NCBI RefSeq assembly: GCF_030867145.1 | Contig: NC_134428.1 | Location: forward strand, 20,935,537 to 20,999,536 | Source of the DNA: Opisthocomus hoazin | Lineage: Eukaryota > Chordata > Aves > Opisthocomiformes > Opisthocomidae | Direction of reading: 5' to 3' | Length of the DNA stretch: 64,000 nt | Shown here: piece by piece, positions 35,901 to 47,132 of the stretch | Layout of the letters: each line of letters opens with the position of its first letter | Numbering within the stretch: position 1 is the first letter of the stretch | Notes under the pieces: generated by a model | Seen by the model: the letters and a program-made list of their open reading frames with translations, nothing else | Database searches by the model: none | What the model was told of the DNA's origin: nothing | Position numbers and translations under genes: made by a program

Positions 35901-38647
35901 GGGTTTAAAGCCTGGGATTTACTGAAGAGGCTGAGGCTTAGCTGCCACCTCCAATCCAGGCTCTCCCTCTGTACGAATCGCCCAGTTTCCAGTGTGTCCA
36001 GTGGCATGATGGGATTTGTAAATAGAGATGCACCATGCAGTCTGGTGTGAGGGGACCTGTGTTGTCCAGGATGATCACCTCCATTTATGCCATTAATTGA
36101 TCTGCTGGGCCCTGATCTGATGACTCTCTGGTGAGACCAATGTCACTCAGCACCGTGGAACAGGAGGGAGAGTCTGGAGCTCATCAGTCTCTTACTTGCC
36201 GGCTGACTCATATTTTAGCCTTAGCTCTATATGGGAGATACACAGACAAAAAGCTCTGCCTTTGTTTCTCTGTACACAGAAGTTGTTATAACAATATTTC
36301 AGGTGAAATTTAATGTCTTCTGAATGTCTGAAAGTGCTGTGAAGAGGAGAAGTGTAAAAGCTTTGAATGAAAAGCAGATTGTGCTGCAATTGCTTTGATT
36401 TTTAGCAGAAACCAACAGGTGTTGCTGCAGGAAAGATGACTCCCAGGCTGCATTCCCCCACCTCTCCAGACTTGCATGGGAAAAAGTCACCTGCAGACAT
36501 TGCTGCTGTTCCGCGGAGTCTGGAGACCTTGAAGGAAATTGCTGCAAACACCAAAAGCATCTCCCTCATTGCAGCCAGTCGCCGTTCCAGAGCCCAGAAC
36601 GGAGGCCTTGGGAGTGAAGTCTCCTCAGCGCGCTTCTCTGAGGAGGATATGCTTGAGCTGAAGCATCTAGAGGCCATTTCCACCCCAGGCTGTCAGACGA
36701 GAGACAATGCAAGTATGAGGAGTCTGCTGTTGGAGCCCGCAGTCGGAAGCCAGCTGTGTGCTCCAGCCAGGGGAGCGCTGGAGAACAGTAGAGACCGGGA
36801 GATGTCTGCTGAGAGGACAGCTGGAAAGAAAACATCTCGCTCTCTTGAACCAAACTTCCCCAGGGTAGTTCCTTTGTGTTTCTTTCTAAAGGGAATGCGT
36901 TGAGCTGAAGGCATAGACCCAGTGGAGCTAGGGTGGCTTTTGAATACAGTAAGAGAAACATAGGACAAACTGCATGAGGAAATAAGTTAAATATCTTTAT
37001 TCTTCTATAATGTCCTTGATCTTCTGCCTAAACTGCAAGCAAAGCCAAAGTCAGGTGGGAAGGGAATCTTTCTGGTACAATATGGCAACAGGTCAGAGGC
37101 GAGAGCTATCACAACTGAGGTTAACTCAACTTGGTGTCTTTCAGACCTTGAAAGCTAAACATTGGACTCCCTCAAGCTCCAGTACAGACAAAGCTTGTGA
37201 GAACCACCTGTGCCGAGCTAGACTCTTCCATCAGCCAAAAGCTGCAAGTAGCGTATCCATGGCTGCAAAGGTCCAGGTTCCCATCAGCCACCATTCAGGT
37301 ACAGGACAAAGAGCCGCTGGTGATATCCTGGCATCAGCTCTGCTGGAAAAGATGGATTACCATGTGAGAAATAAGCCAGAGTAAAGGCTAATGATCAGAA
37401 ATATCAGTAATCTGATTTTTTTTTTTATATGGTCTAAGTAGCTTTTGATGGGTAAAGAAGACATATCCTTCGCACACCACTGCCTCAACTATGCCTCTGT
37501 AAGCTAGGGGGGACAACTGGTGCTCAGCTGGGTTCACGTGCAGTAAGTTGCTGATGTCGGTCTAGGCATTCAGTCTCACATCCAAATCGAGCCTCAGCAA
37601 GGAGACCAAGGCATGACAGGCTGCACTGACCATCTGTCAGCTTCAGTTGTTTTGCTTTGTGCAGACACACGAGGCCAGGATGAGGTTAGGGGAACTGGAT
37701 ACCCACATCCTATTGAAATGCAGCCAAAATCCTTTCCCATTCCGGCAAGAGGTGCTTACTCATGCTAATTAGTCTTTCTTTTTTTGTTTTTTACTAAAAA
37801 ATGGTTAACTTTTGATTTGCAATGCTATAATTTGTTTTGGCTAGCTATTAGCAACTCCTGCATTGCAAGATGTTTTCACACTGTGTTCTGCTCCCACTGT
37901 TTATAACAAAGCTCTCCCTGCCTTTGACAGAGGGGACTCCACTGGAGGTGCTTCCGAAAGACAACGCTCCTGCAAGCACCACCCAGCAGAGCAATGCCGA
38001 CCGCGTCAAAGGACAGGTCCTGCGGAAGCAAGTCAAGGGTGAGTGCGTGGAAGATCAGGTTGGCTGGCTCAGGAGGCACTACTACACTCTTCAGCACTTG
38101 CTCTGTTGCAATCTGAACCTAAAGAGCTATGAATGCAATGCAAACGGTCTGGTTGGGAAAGCAGTCCCGTGGGTAGGGGTTTTACAGCCAAGTTTTAAGC
38201 CCCTTTTTTTTTTTTTGTAACAGATGACATGGGCAGTGTTCCAGAATCAGTTACGCTCCATCTTCCTCTTAGCCAAAAATAACCTCTTAGGAAGAGAAAA
38301 TAACACTTTCAGAGGTGTTCATAATCCTAGTCTACTCCATATGTGAATTACAAAATTTAATCTGAGTTAGCCATGTGACAACATATTGCTTCCGCTGAAA
38401 GTGTCACCTTGGGATTTTCTTAAGGTGACGACGTGCAGATCCTAGCGCCTTTGCCAGACTCGCCCCTCCACAGCCCTCAGCAATCTGTCTCTTCCCCGTT
38501 TTGACTGGCAATGAGACTCAAATTGAAGCGTGAGAAACTTGACCGAGTTCTTCATCTTCCCTCGCTGCAGGGCCTGCAGACGGTGCCAGCAGTCGGCCAA
38601 AGCAGCAGCCCGTCGCCCGCTCGGGGAACCAGCCGAAGACTAAATAG
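20179..38647 (+). CDS. KIF19-like kinesin-8 motor protein (motor carries an in-frame stop)
   Basis: KIF19-family kinesins are plus-end-directed, microtubule-depolymerising motors that limit cilium length in mammals. Exons read 20179..20247, 22538..22618, 24947..25057, 25985..26072, 26659..26795, 27039..27164, 27765..27959, 28759..28911, 29810..29932, 30621..30774, 31606..31780, 32816..33005, 33643..33913, 34085..34206, 35038..35180, one unresolved junction, 35643..35749, 36409..36864, 37145..37298, 37931..38038, 38571..38647. Apart from the unresolved junction, phases agree. The exons total about 1010 codons, close to human KIF19 (about 1000). Either ATG 20179 or the in-frame ATG 20227 could start it; from the second the product opens [14 protein letters not shown], matching the KIF19 start. 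P-loop, switch I, switch II and a coiled-coil neck are present. A TGA at 29885-29887 interrupts the motor's last segment. Position between EIF3B and CHST12 suggests a KIF19 duplicate rather than KIF19 itself. The family call is firm; current function is doubtful. Confidence 0.88.
20248..24946 (+). other. Introns 1 and 2 of the kinesin gene
   Basis: Apart from exon 22538-22618 this is non-coding. Intron 1 opens with GTGAGT after the LM codons and closes with TGTGTGCAG. Intron 2 contains AT-rich DNA at 23130-23460, an A-run at 23898-23913 and an AT-repeat tract at 24272-24330. No transposon was identified. Confidence 0.7.
28110..28230. repeat. Possible ancient dispersed repeat in kinesin intron
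   Basis: The segment around CATCTTTTATTAGACCAACT, followed by CAGCTTTTGGGTGCAGCC and CTGTCTGAAAAAGGC, resembles an old interspersed repeat I recall from reptile and bird genomes (TTTATTAGACCAACTA, then AAGCTTTCGGGTGCA, then CTTCTTCAG). The class cannot be named from memory. It lies within the intron between exons 27765-27959 and 28759-28911. Confidence 0.4.
29885..29887 (+). other. In-frame TGA inside the kinesin motor exon
   Basis: Reading exon 29810-29932 from its acceptor (CCCTCTAG|GAC), codon 26 is TGA: GAA GAA TCT TGA ATG ACC TTG. KIF19 has Arg-Asn here, so a CGA-to-TGA change at a CpG would explain the stop; an ancestral TGG is equally possible. The position is codon 346 from the upstream ATG. 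A product ending here would lack the last motor helix, neck, stalk and tail. Confidence 0.8.
30621..34206 (+). CDS. Kinesin neck and coiled-coil stalk exons
   Basis: Exons 30621-30774, 31606-31780, 32816-33005, 33643-33913 and 34085-34206 are open and in phase. They encode the kinesin-8 neck ([20 protein letters not shown] followed by heptad-like [14 protein letters not shown]), a second helix ([20 protein letters not shown]), an acidic linker ([18 protein letters not shown]) and a further coiled coil ([20 protein letters not shown]). These follow human KIF19 order closely, including the [12 protein letters not shown] segment. Intact frames downstream of the stop codon argue that any inactivation is recent or that the stop is an artefact. 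Confidence 0.88.
32811..32816 (+). promoter_or_regulatory. NAGNAG tandem splice acceptor in the kinesin gene
   Basis: The acceptor reads TTTGCTAGCAG|CTGGGAA. Either AG (ending at 32812 or 32815) keeps the frame, adding or omitting one serine codon before Trp-Glu-Arg-Glu. Human KIF19 has no extra residue here, which favours the second AG. Confidence 0.6.
35038..38647 (+). CDS. Kinesin C-terminal tail exons
   Basis: Exon 35038-35180 (starts [11 protein letters not shown]) is plausible but weakly conserved. Exons 35643-35749, 36409-36864, 37145-37298, 37931-38038 and 38571-38647 join in phase and are supported by good splice sites. They encode a basic, serine-rich tail with [29 protein letters not shown] and, near the end, [14 protein letters not shown], resembling LPLAKVKLPPSQ near the KIF19 C-terminus. 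TAG is at 38645-38647. The link from 35180 (two bases carried) to 35643 (one base needed) has no phase-consistent solution that I could find. Candidate middle exons 35220-35301 and 35257-35301 both leave the wrong phase. Confidence 0.7.
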
Positions 38648-40400
38648 AGGTCCCAGGAGAGGCAGGACTCTCTGTGGCCCCAAGGGATTGCAGTTTCAAG
38701 ACTGGGGAAGGAGACACACAGGGAGTGTGCCTTAAAATCAATTTTCGCTTCTGTGTTGTGATGCTGAAAAGCAGAGGGAAAGCTAGCACACAGGAGAGGG
38801 GCCTTATGCAGTGTAGATTACTTTTTCCTTGTCCCTACCACAAGTCTTTGTACTGTGCGCTCTAGCTGTTAGCGTCAGTTTAAGACTTGTAGGCTGTTAA
38901 CAGAGTCCAAGAGCAGAGGAAAACCTCATTTTCCCAGCAGTGTTCGCCTCCCAGAAGATGTCAGCATGGAGCCCAAGCCGCCTTTTTTCTCGGGGCAAAA
39001 TTGTGGATGCCACCCATGCATCCAAAAGACCCCCTGACTATTAAACCCAAATGTAAATGCCTGAGAAATAGTTTCCCTGTTCTTCCCTGCTGTCCGTGTG
39101 TGTTGCTGTGAGGTGTAACGCACGTCTGGAATGCTGTTTGGGTGAGCAGATGTTTGGCTGTGAGAGCAGCCAGAGATTGCTCTCAGCTCTTTTCCAGCTA
39201 CAGAGCATTTCAGATCTGCCTGCAGCCCGGAGAAGCAGCATGGGGATAGGTGAAGACCCTGATAAGAGCTAGCCTGGAGCTAAACCGCAGGAATATGTTT
39301 TTCTTTTTGGAACAAATGTCTCCAGCCAGCAGCCTTCTCCATAAGGGGCTTTTTTAAAAAGCCTGCTTGTTAAATATGCTGCAAATAAGTGGTTCTGGAC
39401 ATTGCACTGAATAAATAGTGACTGCATGCCCCAAACAGGAGTGGCCTCCCTCCTAGGTCTGCTGAGGTATCTAAGATGTCAATCTCAGGTAGGTTTCTGC
39501 ATTTTTCAAAGTGATGAAGAACCTTTTTTATAGCTGCAGCACTTGCAAAGGATTCTCCTACATGCTCTTTCCGGCTCGCTGTGTGACACTGTGTGCACTC
39601 CTTCTATCCCTATTCCTCCCTGCCTCTTGCTTTGCTATCTGTCAGGAAGATGAGGGATCGCTCACTCCAGGGATGAGGAAGCTTAGATTATTTGCATTTA
39701 TAAAACGCCTTAAACCACTGAAGCGGGGATGCAATGCAAGTGCGTAAGCTGGTCTAGCAAGCAGCCGATTTTTCTTGTGAAGCAGGAAGAAGCAGGAGGG
39801 GGTGCGGTGGCGAAGCAGAAGGTCAGGAACACTTGTTCCCTGGAGCTGACACTTTCAGATAAGCAAAGATGTAAGAAAAGGACACGCAGATAAAATAAGC
39901 ACAAGCTGTGTGTAAAACCTGTGCCTGGTTTTGAGACAAGCCTGTATTTACAAGACCTCACCGTGACCTGCAAACACTGAAGGGCCAAACATGAGGGAAG
40001 AGTTTCCAAGCATCTGCATCTCCACCAAACACCTTTGGGCTGAATCACCATGAAAAGTTGCAGTGTTCGAGCTATGTCCTGCAGCGTGGGACGTTTGAGC
40101 CGAATGCATCGGTTTGAGGCGGTATCTCTGAAGGGAACTTGTGTAACAAGGAGTTTGATAATTTGCCATGACTGCTGTGAAGAGCACGGAGCAACATGAT
40201 ATACTAATTTTCCCGTTTGGTTAACAGACTTAAAAGTGTAGGTTTTACAATGTAGAAGCTTGGGACTGAGATCTCGGAGGCGGAAGCTGTAAAACATCAT
40301 TTGTAGCTTTGATAATTGCTGGAGGTGAGGCTGCAGCCCCCCTCCTGCTCAAAGTGGGACCGTGCTCGTCTTCAGCACTATGCTAACGGCTTTTTGATTT
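38648..40400. other. Kinesin 3' flank and intergenic DNA
   Basis: The first AATAAA after the TAG stop is at 39410-39415, about 760 bases downstream, and is the best candidate polyadenylation signal. No gene is recognised. The open frame at 39511-39747 and the antisense frame at 39710-40300 have no family resemblance or splice context. Confidence 0.5.
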
Positions 40401-40408
40401 GATTAACA

Positions 40409-40955
40409 GAATCACAGCATGGTAGGGGTTGGAAGGGACCTCTGTGGGTCATCTAGTCCAACCCCCCCTGCCGAAGCAGGGTCACACAGAGCAGGCTGCA
40501 CAGGACCTTGTCCAGGCGCGTCTTGAGTAACTCCAGAGAAGGAGACTCCACAACCTCCCTGGGCAGCCTGTTCCAGGGCTCTGTCACCCTCAGAGGGAAG
40601 AAGTTCTTCCTCATGTTCAGCTGGAACCTCCTCTGCTTCAGTTTGTGTCCGTTGGCCCTTGTCCTGTTGCTGGGCACTGCTGGAAAGAGTCTGGCCCCGT
40701 CCTCCTGACACCCACCCTTCAGATATTTGTAAGCATTTATTAGGTTCCCCTCTCAGCCTTCTCTTCTCCAGGCTGAACAAGCCCAGCTCCCTCAGCCCTT
40801 CCTCGTTGGAGAGATGCTCCAGTCCCCTCACCATCCTTGTAGCCCTCCGCTGGACTCTCTCCAGTAGCTCCTCATCTTTTTTGAACTGGGGAGGCCAGAA
40901 ATGGATGCAGCACTCCAGATGGGGCCTCACCAGGGCAGAGCAGAGGGGGAGATTC
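40409..40955 (-). mobile_element. CR1 LINE, 3'-end fragment
   Basis: The sequence from AGAATCACAGCATGGTAGGG through GGAAGGGACCTCTGTGGGTC to CACTCCAGATGGGGCCTCAC is the hallmark CR1 3' region, read here as its reverse complement. A minus-strand frame encodes the reverse-transcriptase C-terminus typical of CR1: [20 protein letters not shown], then [19 protein letters not shown], then [16 protein letters not shown]. It is 5'-truncated, as most copies are. The coding frame is fairly well preserved but is only the end of the polymerase gene, so it cannot be autonomous. It sits between the kinesin gene and the CHST12 CpG island. Confidence 0.95.
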
Positions 40956-41369
40956 ATCTTGATTGCAAATGGCAAGAGTAGCAAAGGGAGCTTAAACTGT
41001 TCTGGGCTCACCACGCAGCATTTTTAGCCTTGCTGTATCCAATCATCTACACTTTGCTCCTAATAAAGACTGGCTGGAACCCAAAAGGCTGGGTTTTCTT
41101 CCACAAAGCAGCTTGGAGATGGCTCCATCACGCAGCGAGGCTGGGCCTCGGGAGGCTGTGTCCATGGCGGGCCTCGGGCTGTCACCCCCGCACCCAGTGC
41201 TGGCTCTGGGTCTCCCTCACCCCGTCCCTGTCTCGGTGCCGTCGGGGGGTTTCCCATCCCTGCAGCCCCCAAGCCCCCACTCTGCGGGGAAACTCAACCC
41301 CCCCGCAGGCTTACGGCGTGGCGTGAGCCCTCCACCCAGCGCCTCACCGATTTAAAAACGAGTTTTAAG

Positions 41370-42560
41370 TTGCGCTTCCCGCGCTCGAAGCGGGGTTTGG
41401 CAACGCCGCTCCATCTCGGAGCGCTCTGAGGAGAACAAAGTCACCTCTGCAGCGTTTGCTGCTCCGGCTGCGGGAAGGAGCCGGGGGCCGTTGTCCGCCG
41501 GTGCCCGGGCAGCCCCTCCGCCCCCGGCGTGGCCCAGGGGCCCTCCCGGCGCTCCCAGCCGCCCCGCAGCTCCCCGCCGCCATGCCGCGGGCGGGGCCGG
41601 GCGGGCGGAGCGGCGCCTGCGCCGCGGCCCTGAGGGGACCCCCCGCGCCCGGCGTCTCGCGAGAGGCGGCGGCGGGGCAGTGGCGGGACCGGGAGGAGGA
41701 GGAGGAAGGGGAGAGGAAGGCTGCGCTGCCCGGGCGGGAGGTGAGCGCGGGGCCGCCCACGGCGGGGCGGGGGACGGGGCAGGGCCCGGGGCTCGGCGCC
41801 TGAGGGGACGGGTTGGGGCGGTCCCGGCGGGGGTTGCCGCCCCGCGGCGGGGCGGGAGCCGGGCGAGCTCCCGTTACGAGCTGCAGCTGGGGCACGGCCT
41901 CTCCTCCGCGCTCTCCCCGCGACGGGCCAGGTAGGGCCGAGCGCGGGCCGGACTCGGCGCTGGCGGGGAGGCGGTCGGGGCCGTGGGGCGGCTCGGTTCC
42001 CCTGCTCCCGACCCGCAAACTCCGGCTTTCCCCGCTCCGGTGCCGGGCCCGGGGCTCGGCAGCAGCCCGCTTGTGCGGTCCTCTGGGGCGGGGGGAGAAG
42101 GTTCCGCAGGCTCTGTGGCTTCCAGGGCTGGGGAGCGGCCGCGACGGCAACCCCCGGGGCCGCGACAGCAGCGACAGCAGCGACAGCCACCCCCGGGGCC
42201 GCGACAGCAAACCTAGGGCCGCGACAGCAAGCCAGCCCTGGCCACGGCCTCCTCGTTGGAGCATCGCTATGGACGGCGGAGCGCGGCTTCGGCGTTCCTT
42301 GGCAGGGACGGCCGTTAGCGTGGTCCATCCCGCGGCGACTCGCTGCGCGGAACTTCAGAGCTGAGCGATGCCCGGCAGTGAACCGCGCTCGGGTCGGGTG
42401 TTCGTAAGGCAGAGGCGGGCGGTGAGGGTGGCAGGGTCTGGTTTCTGGGCCCCCGTAAAGGCTCTGGGGTTTTGCTGGCCCAGGCTATGGGCGCTGAGTC
42501 TCGCCGAGACTCTCCCCGCGTTTGTAAGGCTGGGATCGGTGGGTCTGCTTGGGCTCGGTG
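41370..42560 (+). promoter_or_regulatory. CHST12: CpG island, presumed CHST12 promoter and first exon
   Basis: The stretch is extremely GC- and CpG-rich with repeated GC boxes (GGCGGGGCCGGGCGGGCGGA at 41589-41608 and GGCGGGGCGGG at 41761-41771), in sharp contrast to its flanks. It is the only CpG island before CHST12 in the window. A non-coding first exon could end at any of three good donors: GGGCGGGAG|GTGAGC (41740), GGGCCAG|GTAGGG (41930) or GAGAAAG|GTAATG (42567). Long open frames on both strands here reflect base composition. Confidence 0.7.
42137..42231. repeat. Short GC-rich minisatellite in CpG island
   Basis: The unit GGCCGCGACAGCAA and close variants recur at 42137, 42158, 42197 and 42217. 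GCGACA triplet-like copies expand the second unit (GCGACAGCAGCGACAGCAGC). It lies within the presumed CHST12 promoter or 5'UTR region. Confidence 0.75.
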
Positions 42561-42567
42561 AGAAAGG

Positions 42568-45500
42568 TAATGAAGGGACAGGACACGCTGCGTTTTGGGA
42601 GTTTCCTGCTGGAAATCATAGGAATATGGTTATTGAGGTAACTTCCAAGTGTGGATATTAAAAAAGAGGCGACTGGTGCTGCCAAGCCTGTACAAGCTTT
42701 GTGGCAGCGATGGGAGCGAAGGCACTGGGGTAGCTACATAGGTTAGGATGTTCTTTTGCTGGTCTCGAGCATCTATGTGCGAAGCTGGGGTAGAACGTGC
42801 AATGCAAGCCCTATTTTTTGCTTACGCTGTGCATTTATGTTAATGTAACCAGAGATGTCATTACATGGGTTGAAACATCCCTGCTCTGCAAAGGGTGCTA
42901 GGTTTTTGGAACGCTGTGGAGGAGCAATTTATAGAGTGATGGCCAAGTACATGCAATTTGTTTCTGGTTGTTGATACAGAGTCCATCTGCTTTGGCCGGT
43001 GGGAGCTTGTTCTCCTGCACCTGCAGGAGGTTTAATTGGTTCCACTTCTCTGGAGCCTGATTATTCCCTGAGCGTGACTGGTAGCAGGTGCGTGCCATGA
43101 TATGTGGGTAAAGGAGGAGGCACTGCTGGAGCGATTGCTGATGGTTACAGGTGCCGCAAAGGAAAGTATCCTTTGAATTTGGGGTTTTCATATGTTTTTA
43201 AAAGTTCTCATCCCACCTCTTTCCATCTTCAGAAGCAGGCAAAGCCCCAGCAAGCTACCTGAAATCCCGTCTCCTCTCATGTTAGAACGAGTGGGCGCTG
43301 GAGGAGGTGAGCTGGTGCTTGGTGCCTGACCTGTGCCTTACGCTTCCCCGTGGGGAGCTCGGAGCAGTGGGAGAGGGACAAGCCTGGGGAAACACAAAGC
43401 CAGAAGAGATGGAATCTGCACCCAAGCCTTTGGAGGCACAGTCCCTTTGAGAGCATCATAGTTCGTAGGGAGCGGTGGTTCTCCTCTGTCTCCGGTACAT
43501 ACCTGTGTGTAAGATGCCTTGTTTTCTGTAGGTCTTACTGCTGCTGTAAGTGAGCTGGGGTTCCTTTCTTTTGCAAAGAGAGACTATGAGAGAATGCAGT
43601 TGTTGCACAAAGCTGAGAGGAGAGGAAGAAAGAGGCAGGAATTACTTAAGCTGCTGTTTGCCCTGAGAGCAAACAGTTACAATCAGGCTGTAAAGTGCAG
43701 ATAAGGTTTCCAAATCCCCGAGGAGTTGCATCTGCAATAACTTTCGCAAGAATAGTGCTGGGGACACATCCTCCCTTTCTGGTTTTAAACGAGAGCTGGA
43801 GAGGTGGTTATTTAGGAGGTGGTTATTTGACATGGCAGCTTGTGGTGGGAGAGAATGGGAAGGTTGACCTTGGACCTCAGTGTCTTTTTTGGGCCTGGGA
43901 TGGGGAGAAGAGTCCTTGGTTGGCACCAAGGCCAGGTTCAGGTTGGAGATGGTTGCGGGGTGGCTGCTCAGGGCACTCTGCGGGATGATTATAGCACTTG
44001 GGCCGCTTCCTGGTTTGCCAGCAGCTGGTCACAGAAGCAGCTTTGTGTGGGTCCTGGTGCTGCACGTTCTTGTTGGCTGGTGACTTTGGGTTAAACTTGA
44101 GTGTAAATTCTTGGCTCCTCCAGGAGGCTTTTCTTTTTGATTCTGGCAAGGGGAGGATGAAGGCTCGTTCCTTCTGATGTGCACAGAGACCTCTAATTTG
44201 TGCTTTCAGTCTGATGTCTTTTATGAAGTGCTCCGGAAGAGGATGTATCGTAGTCATTCGAGTAACTGTTTTCTGCAGCATTTTTCTTGCGAGGGGCAAT
44301 TAAACTGCGTTATCGCTCTTTTCCAGGGTTCTTCTCTGATGCTGATAGAGTTAATAGAAGTGGAGTCATTTTGATTCTGTGCTTCTCGCTGCTGTGTGTC
44401 TTGGAAAAGCCAAACGCTCTGGCAGGCCTGTGTGCTGTGTCCTGGAAAGCAGGCTTGAGCCCTTGGGGTGCGCTCGGTAGAGCTACATTATGGTGGTGGC
44501 TTTGATGAGGAGCCCTCCTTCCGTTCGCCAGAGGAATGCATGTGCCACACACAGCGTCTTGTTTGCTTCCGTCACTGCTGCTGAGAGGGTGATCTCTCCG
44601 TGCCTGGGTGGGACAACTTTGCAGCAATGCTGCTGCGCTGCCCGGAGCTGTGGAAGCTGCTGGCTAGAGGGAGGGATGGCAGAAAGGGATGCTCCATGCA
44701 GCTTTCCGGGCTTGCTGCGTTCCAGCCAGCCTAAAGGTCTCGAGCAGCGTTGGAAACCCAGTGTGCTAGGGATTATGTGCGCAGTGGGCACCCTATTCAT
44801 CCAGAATAGGAAGCAGTCCCTGCCCTGAACAGCTAACCAGCTCAAAAGCAAGAACAGATTCAGGCAAAACACAAACCCAAAAGTGTGCCAAGCAGTAGGC
44901 TTGGCAGCGTCGCTCCATTATCTTCTGCTGCTGGACTGGGATGCTTGGCCTGAAGTGCTGACGCACATATGTAATTTGCCTCCTCTTTAACTCCGTGCTC
45001 ATCTCTCTGGGTGTTTCTTCCTAGATCTGCTCCATCCTTAATCTTGACTAGCTAAATGTATAGAATTACTGCTGAGTAATACCTGCTTCTGGCTCTGCAG
45101 AGCGCCGAGGGATATGTCTGTAGTTCTCCAGCTCCTCTTCACACATAGAATAAGAGCATGGCTCCAGGAAACAGCGTTTGGTGTTGCAGTGCAAAGCTGC
45201 GTGTTAGGCTACTGCTGCATTGAACTTCTGGCTCTCCCTGCCTCCAAAGAGTAAATAAATACAGCAGGGTGGAAAAACCCTAAACTTTCGGTTCTGCGTT
45301 TTGTGTCTCTTGGGACAAGCTGAGCTAATACTTTGATGTGTAACCGTATCTGGTATTGTTCCTGTTTGTTACTAAACTCTGGTCTAATGCTTTTGGTGTA
45401 GTGTTTGAAACCAGGACTTTGTTAAAATCCGGCATCCCTGAGGCGTACACGCAGCCACGCAGATGGCTCCGTAGACAATTCGTTCAACGTGAGGCTGCTG

Positions 45501-46975
45501 TGAGCTTCAGAGGTGCTGAGCGCGTTCCCCCTGGAAATGACGGCTCAGCACTTTTGCATATCTGGGCTCTCGGGTTCTTTGCTTCCCTGCACAGGGTGGG
45601 GTTGGTGCCACTTAAGGGTGGCCTGTGAACTGGCTGGGGAGCAGCCTCCGTGTGTCGGGAGGAAAAGAGACCCAGCCTTCGTTGTTAAAAGCTTTTCAGG
45701 ACAGCTTGCCCTGAAACGGTTCTGTTTTCAGAGCTGGTGTTTGTAGGGTTTGTTCTGAACTAGTCAGAAGGAATGTGGATATCGGCAGATAGGGTGGCTC
45801 TTGGTTTCTATCTGTAGGTGCTGTTCTGTGTTTATAATCGGGGGCTGGACTGTGCTTGGAGGAAAGGAGGAGATTGCAGTGACTACTTTTTGCTTGTCTT
45901 TTGACGTTAAACCTTGCAGAGACAGATTGCAAAACAGCAAACCTTGGTTTTCCTCTCAAAATACCAGATAGCTGCTCCTTCTTTTGCTGTGTTGTCCTCC
46001 TCTGGCCAGAGGCACTGGCCTCTTGATCACTTGGGGAGAGATCAAGGCTGGCTTGCCAGCCTGCCTCTGCGCAGAGCCTCGGACCAGAAAACATGCGGCA
46101 GGGTGGGGAGACAGCGCTGCCTCGAGGAGCTGCGGGTGAGAAGGGGCTGGGACTCGGCAGGGAAGCAGGCAGCAGTGAAAAGGTGGGACTGGTTGAAGTG
46201 AAAAACCAAACTTGCTGCACCCTTCAGAAAAGATCTTCTGAGCTGCCCTGTTAACAGTGATTTCTCACCTGTCTTTGGCGATCGAGAGTTGTTAGGGATG
46301 AGTGTGATAGAAATACAAGTTATGTTAAACCAGGAAAAAAGGTCCTGACTCAACAGAGTCTGGACATGGACAAAGATTTACCAGAGTATCCTTAATCTCA
46401 GAAATCATGAAGTTAAAAGTAGTCATTCCTTTAGATTTTTATTGATGCATGGCTCTTACTGGGGCCATGTCTCTTTGGGGTTTTTTGTAGGAAAACTGTG
46501 TAATCTCTGTTCTTGACAAAATGAAGTAGCTCCTGAGAAAGGTGATGGAGGTGACGTCTGCTGGGTAACTTCACAAAGATTAGATAGGATGGTGCGTTCA
46601 GGTCAGTGATGTTCTTTCAACAGGGGCTTGCTTTAGCCACTGAGGCAATGGCATCTTCAGCTGTGTATTTGTGCCTCCAATAAGGTCTTTGTTTTCAGCA
46701 CAGTGGTACAGAGCATCTTCACGGGGAGATGGGACCACAGTGTGATATCACCAGCTAAAACCATGGATTGAGCCCTCTTTCTTCCTGTTGTGTTTTCAAA
46801 CTTCCCTGTATAAACGCTAGGCCTGAAATCTTTATTTTTTAAATGAAAACAGAGCTGCTCTTGAAATCGCATGACTCTAGAAGCTTGAGATTGATAAAAA
46901 TCCATAACTGCCATGGCAACTGGTAAAATTGCAACACATTATGCCTTCTTTTGTCCAGTCAGCTCTTCTCTGCAG
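42568..46975 (+). other. CHST12: Presumed CHST12 5' intron
   Basis: No coding exon is recognised between the CpG island and the CHST12 coding exon. Candidate acceptors for the coding exon are TCTTCTCTGCAG (ending 46976) and GGTACCTTTCCAG (ending 47113). The antisense frame at 45696-46220 has no recognisable family. The assignment as intron rests on the known arrangement of CHST12, which has non-coding 5' exons and one coding exon. Confidence 0.6.
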
Positions 46976-47132
46976 GGTCTCCATGGGTACCTCAGACTCG
47001 CACAGCTCCTGCTGTGCAGAAGCAGGTGGTCAGCCCTGCGATGATGCAAGGTCATTCTTTCCAAACCAGAGTGATTAAGGGTTCAGCTAACTCTTTTTCT
47101 GGTACCTTTCCAGGCTCCTGGTCTGCAGCACC

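Noticed and set aside
40412-41014. 200-codon minus-strand ORF as a host gene
   Set aside because: It is the end of the CR1 reverse transcriptase and 3' region, a mobile-element remnant.
41365-42328. Two overlapping minus-strand open frames of almost 300 codons, and plus-strand frames up to 183 codons, in the CpG island
   Set aside because: Stop codons are rare at this GC content. The sequences are Pro/Arg/Gly/Ala low-complexity with no family resemblance, and all frames are long at once.
45696-46220. 174-codon minus-strand ORF in the presumed CHST12 intron
   Set aside because: No family resemblance, and the sequence reads as compositional noise. Antisense transcription was not evident from sequence.
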